A stretch of 35,021 nucleotides of DNA from Ministeria vibrans ATCC 50519. Its lineage: Eukaryota > Opisthokonta > Filasterea. The notes under the pieces were generated by a model. It made no database searches. It saw nothing but the letters and a program-made list of their open reading frames with translations, and was not told where the DNA came from. Of the stretch, positions 32,401-35,021 are shown piece by piece (the first letter of the stretch is position 1; every line of letters begins with the position of its first letter). Location of the stretch: NCBI GenBank assembly GCA_943704425.1, contig CALSCP010002206.1, forward strand, positions 4,841 to 39,861, written 5' to 3'. The position numbers and the translations under genes are program-made.

Positions 32401-34351
32401 ATGGACTTTGTTCGATCAGCCGTCGGCCACTTCTCTGGCTCGTCCAGCGCCACCACGTCTCTCCCTCGAAATGCTCCGCTTGAGATCAAAGAGAGTGAAG
32501 ATCAACGCAAGGAAACCCAAAACGTAAGCAACGCGAACAACTCCGACGTTCCTTCGCCTTCAATCCCGCACCAATTGATCGTTTGTATGTCTTCATGGTG
32601 TTATTTGGAGCAATATCTCTCTGTGCGGTTTGTTGTACAATCCCAAAAAAGAGTTTGTACCAAAAAACCGCCAAGTCTAAAATGTCTTTCCTCGTCTCTT
32701 TCCTGACACTTTCGTTGCATGCACACCCCTTACGCAACACGTTAAATCCACTACAGGCCACATTACTGCGCTTTACCGTCAAATATTTACGAAATTGTAA
32801 AATGTGTCAAAATCTGTCGACCACTCACCAATCTATCTCTCTCACGGCTCTACTGCGCCGCATTTCACTCCACTCTACCACACACTCTCATCTACACTAT
32901 AACAAACACCTATACACACGACATGAGACTCCGCATACGCGCGCATCGTTCCACACGGGTGCTGTAGAGTGTCTTCTGCCTCACTGACTTTCATCCCCTC
33001 CTCCTCCTCGCCTCTCCCTTCTCCCTCTCCAATCCGTCCATTCCAAACGTTCAACCCACTTACCATCTAACTCCTCTCTCTTTCCTTTCAGCTCAACGTG
33101 ACCAAACTCGAGTACCCCATTTCTCGTCTGCTCGATCGTCTGCTCAAGTCCAACATTGACTTTCATCCCAACGCCGGCGGCATCTCCAACCATTATTCCA
33201 TGACGATGCTTGCCCTGTGTGGTCTGGGCGCCGACGACGACGATCTGCTTGCCTTTCACGAAGGACATCGATCCAACCGCACTCCTCTGTCGATTCTGCC
33301 CGTCAAGGAAGTGATCATCTCGCAGGAAAACTTTGAGCGGTTCCACAGCGACCGCGACTGTCTCATTCCCTACCGTGCCTTCTTTTCTGCCGAACTCAAG
33401 CGGCTTGGTCGTGCCGAGACCTTACGCCAGTACCTTCCGCGCCTGCTTTGCGGTCAGTACAAGGGTCTGTTCCATCCGACCATTCGTGTCGCGTTTGCAC
33501 TGCTCCACCCTCACTCATTCGAGCTCGTCGAGGCTCTCTCGTACTTTGCCATTCGCACCGAAGAGCCCTATGAGAATGCGCATAAGGACTGGGCGCGCAT
33601 GATCAGCAGTGAGGCGAGCGCACCCGACGCAGAGTCATCTGTGTCTCCCACACACATCTGGACCGCATTGCGCACACTGTACAACTCGCCCGTCGATGGT
33701 GAACCCCTCCGCCGCATTGTCGCCACCAACTACGGTCGTACCTTTGGTACCGTCGAGGCGCTCATGCGCAACGCCCAACTGCGCTCGCTTGTTCACGACA
33801 GCTGTGCCTACGACCCCTCCAGCCCCTTTACAGCTCTCGCGCGACTGGCCATGCAACTCTATGTTCACAAGGGCGCCCTCACCACTCTCCATGCCGTCAC
33901 GGGCGTTCAGGCTCTTATCGACCTTGCGGTCTGTGTTGATCCCGCTGTGGCCCTTGCCAGTGCCAAAATGGTAATAGTTAACATTATTAATAATAATGAT
34001 AATAATAATAATATTATTATGAAAATATTATAGTATTAATAATATTATTATTAATATTAATCGTATTGTTTATTGTAGTACTTTTTGTGGCTCTCTGCAC
34101 TGTACATTGAAAAGGGTGCTCCTGATCTGTCGGGCATTGGCGCTCAGCCAAACACAGCACAACAAGGAGACGAAAAGAACAACACGGATGAAAAGGAAGA
34201 GTGGGCGAGTGTGAAGGAGCGCACTCTGCGCTCACGACACGTTCATGTGATCAAAATGGTCTTTACGTGCGCCGAACTCAATCGCAGAGCACCTGACCCC
34301 ATCTATCTGCAACTTTGTCGCGCTATTTCTCTTCGTGACTATCCTTGGTGA
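32401..34351 (+). CDS. Questin oxidase-like protein (DUF4243 family)
   Basis: Three exons: 32401-32523, 33092-33970 and 34079-34351, all phase 0; 424 residues, the usual size for the family. Matching features in order are a helical start with FHPNAGGISNHYSMTMLALCGLGA, then YRAFFSAELKRLG, LLCGQYKGLFHPTIRVAFAL, LTTLHAVTGVQAL and a late HVHVIKMVFTCAEL. Questin oxidase (fungal GedK type) performs an NADPH-dependent Baeyer-Villiger-type ring opening of an anthraquinone. Many relatives in protists and fungi have no known substrate, and no polyketide genes lie nearby. Intron 1 is the longest in the window (568 bp), pyrimidine-rich, with no convincing exon inside. The intron before exon 3 is an AT palindrome-rich 108 bp. 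Confidence 0.72.
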
Positions 34352-34741
34352 TCGACCCTGTCACGGACTGAAAGGCACACTCCAGAAAGAAGTGCCAATC
34401 TTACTATGCATCAGTTTCTTTTCTAATAAGGCTTTGTCGAAATTAATAATGAATAAAAATAATAATAATAATAATAATTATTATTATTATTATAAATAAT
34501 TATTATTAAAATTTTATTATTAAATTTTTATTTTTATTATTAGTGTTGACCCTCCTACCTACTAATAATAATCATTTCGTCTTCGGTCTTTGGTAGTTAC
34601 AAGTTACGCGAGTAAGAAGAAAGTAATCGCGTTCATGATAGTTTCTTTCTCTTCTGGTTGTGATCGTGGCTCTTTCAAAAGCACAAACAAAAGCTAGACG
34701 TTTTATAGGATAAAGTACACAAAGCAAAACAGAAAGAATTA
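34352..34741. other. Intergenic spacer between converging genes
   Basis: Holds the 3' ends of the questin oxidase-like gene and of the minus-strand gene at the window edge. 34441-34545 is an AAT/ATT-rich tract able to fold back on itself. Nothing else recognised. Confidence 0.65.
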
Positions 34742-34894
34742 TTAGAGGAAACCAGAGGAAAGATCGCTCTGAAGGGGAATGACGGCCGCACGAGTGCCGA
34801 CGGGCGGAGCATTCATGTAGTCATCGTCAAAGGCAGGGTTAGGCATGCCTTCGTCCACCATGAGTGTCGTTGACGAGTAGTCTTGTGCCGGCAT
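34742..34894 (-). CDS. Terminal exon of an unidentified minus-strand gene
   Basis: On the minus strand an acceptor-like TTATTATAG precedes a 51-codon open frame ending in TAA at 34742. It begins MPAQDYSSTTLMVDEG and includes NPAFDDDYMNAPP before ending SGFL. GC content and codon use resemble the neighbouring exons, unlike the flanking AT repeats. The composition (acidic, Ser/Pro, NPAFDDDY) suggests a disordered cytoplasmic tail. The preceding intron runs out of the window through an (AAT)n tract, so the gene cannot be named. The ATG at 34892-34894 could also be a true start, making this a 50-residue protein. Confidence 0.5.
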   Translation of the reverse strand: MPAQDYSSTTLMVDEGMPNPAFDDDYMNAPPVGTRAAVIPLQSDLSSGFL

Positions 34895-34909
34895 CTATAA
34901 TAATTGTAA

Positions 34910-35021
<112 letters not shown>

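Overview
The window is nuclear DNA from a gene-dense eukaryote, probably a free-living flagellated protist. Nearly all genes are split by GT-AG introns of mostly 46-140 bp. Coding DNA is fairly GC-rich, while introns and spacers are AT-rich with many (AAT)n, (TG)n, (GA)n and (CT)n tracts. An ortholog of the ciliary protein CFAP69, a probable C2orf81 homolog, cohesin SMC1 and the mitochondrial complex I factor NDUFAF7 point to a mitochondriate organism with a cilium or flagellum. I cannot place the lineage. All exon coordinates were inferred by eye from splice signals, reading-phase arithmetic and family similarity, without transcripts. Two short assembly gaps (N runs) are present.

Layout. 167-888 (+): last exons of SMC1. 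954-5717 (-): a 1541-residue fusion of a metzincin protease, an Ig-like region and an arthropod-type hemocyanin/prophenoloxidase-like module, ending in a possible CaaX box. 6090-10682 (-): an 11-exon gene for a WD40 - Roc - COR - caspase-like protein, the most unusual architecture here. 10683-12396: a divergent spacer with an 82-bp duplication and a possible 34-residue micro-gene. 12397-13389 (+): a helicase-associated (HA) domain protein. 14148-14674 (+): a 94-residue protein with a plant FLZ-like zinc finger. 14836-16070 (-): a macrodomain-like conserved protein. 16266-19256 (-): CFAP69. 19257-20305: a spacer with a foldback element, an assembly gap and a possible truncated secreted ORF. 20306-21336 (+): a putative PLAAT/LRAT-like thiol enzyme with a membrane tail. 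21617-22916 (-): C2orf81/DUF4639-like. 23072-24771 (+): a RING protein. 24839-27000 (-): NDUFAF7. 27255-28481 (+): a short-chain dehydrogenase. 28906-32121 (+): a 13-exon carnitine acyltransferase. 32401-34351 (+): a questin oxidase-like protein. 34742-34894 (-): the 3' end of another gene.

How the genes relate. There is no operon logic, and neighbours mostly look functionally unrelated. Loose themes are the two ciliary or probable ciliary genes (CFAP69, C2orf81-like), and lipid, redox and mitochondrial metabolism (NDUFAF7, carnitine acyltransferase, SDR, questin oxidase-like). Two large multidomain proteins look like signalling or defence molecules. The WD40-Roc-COR-caspase protein has the sensor-switch-protease layout expected of a regulated cell-death or immune receptor. 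The metzincin-hemocyanin fusion joins a protease resembling bacterial proteins to a type-3 copper (or zinc) fold. These two are the best candidates for undescribed systems.
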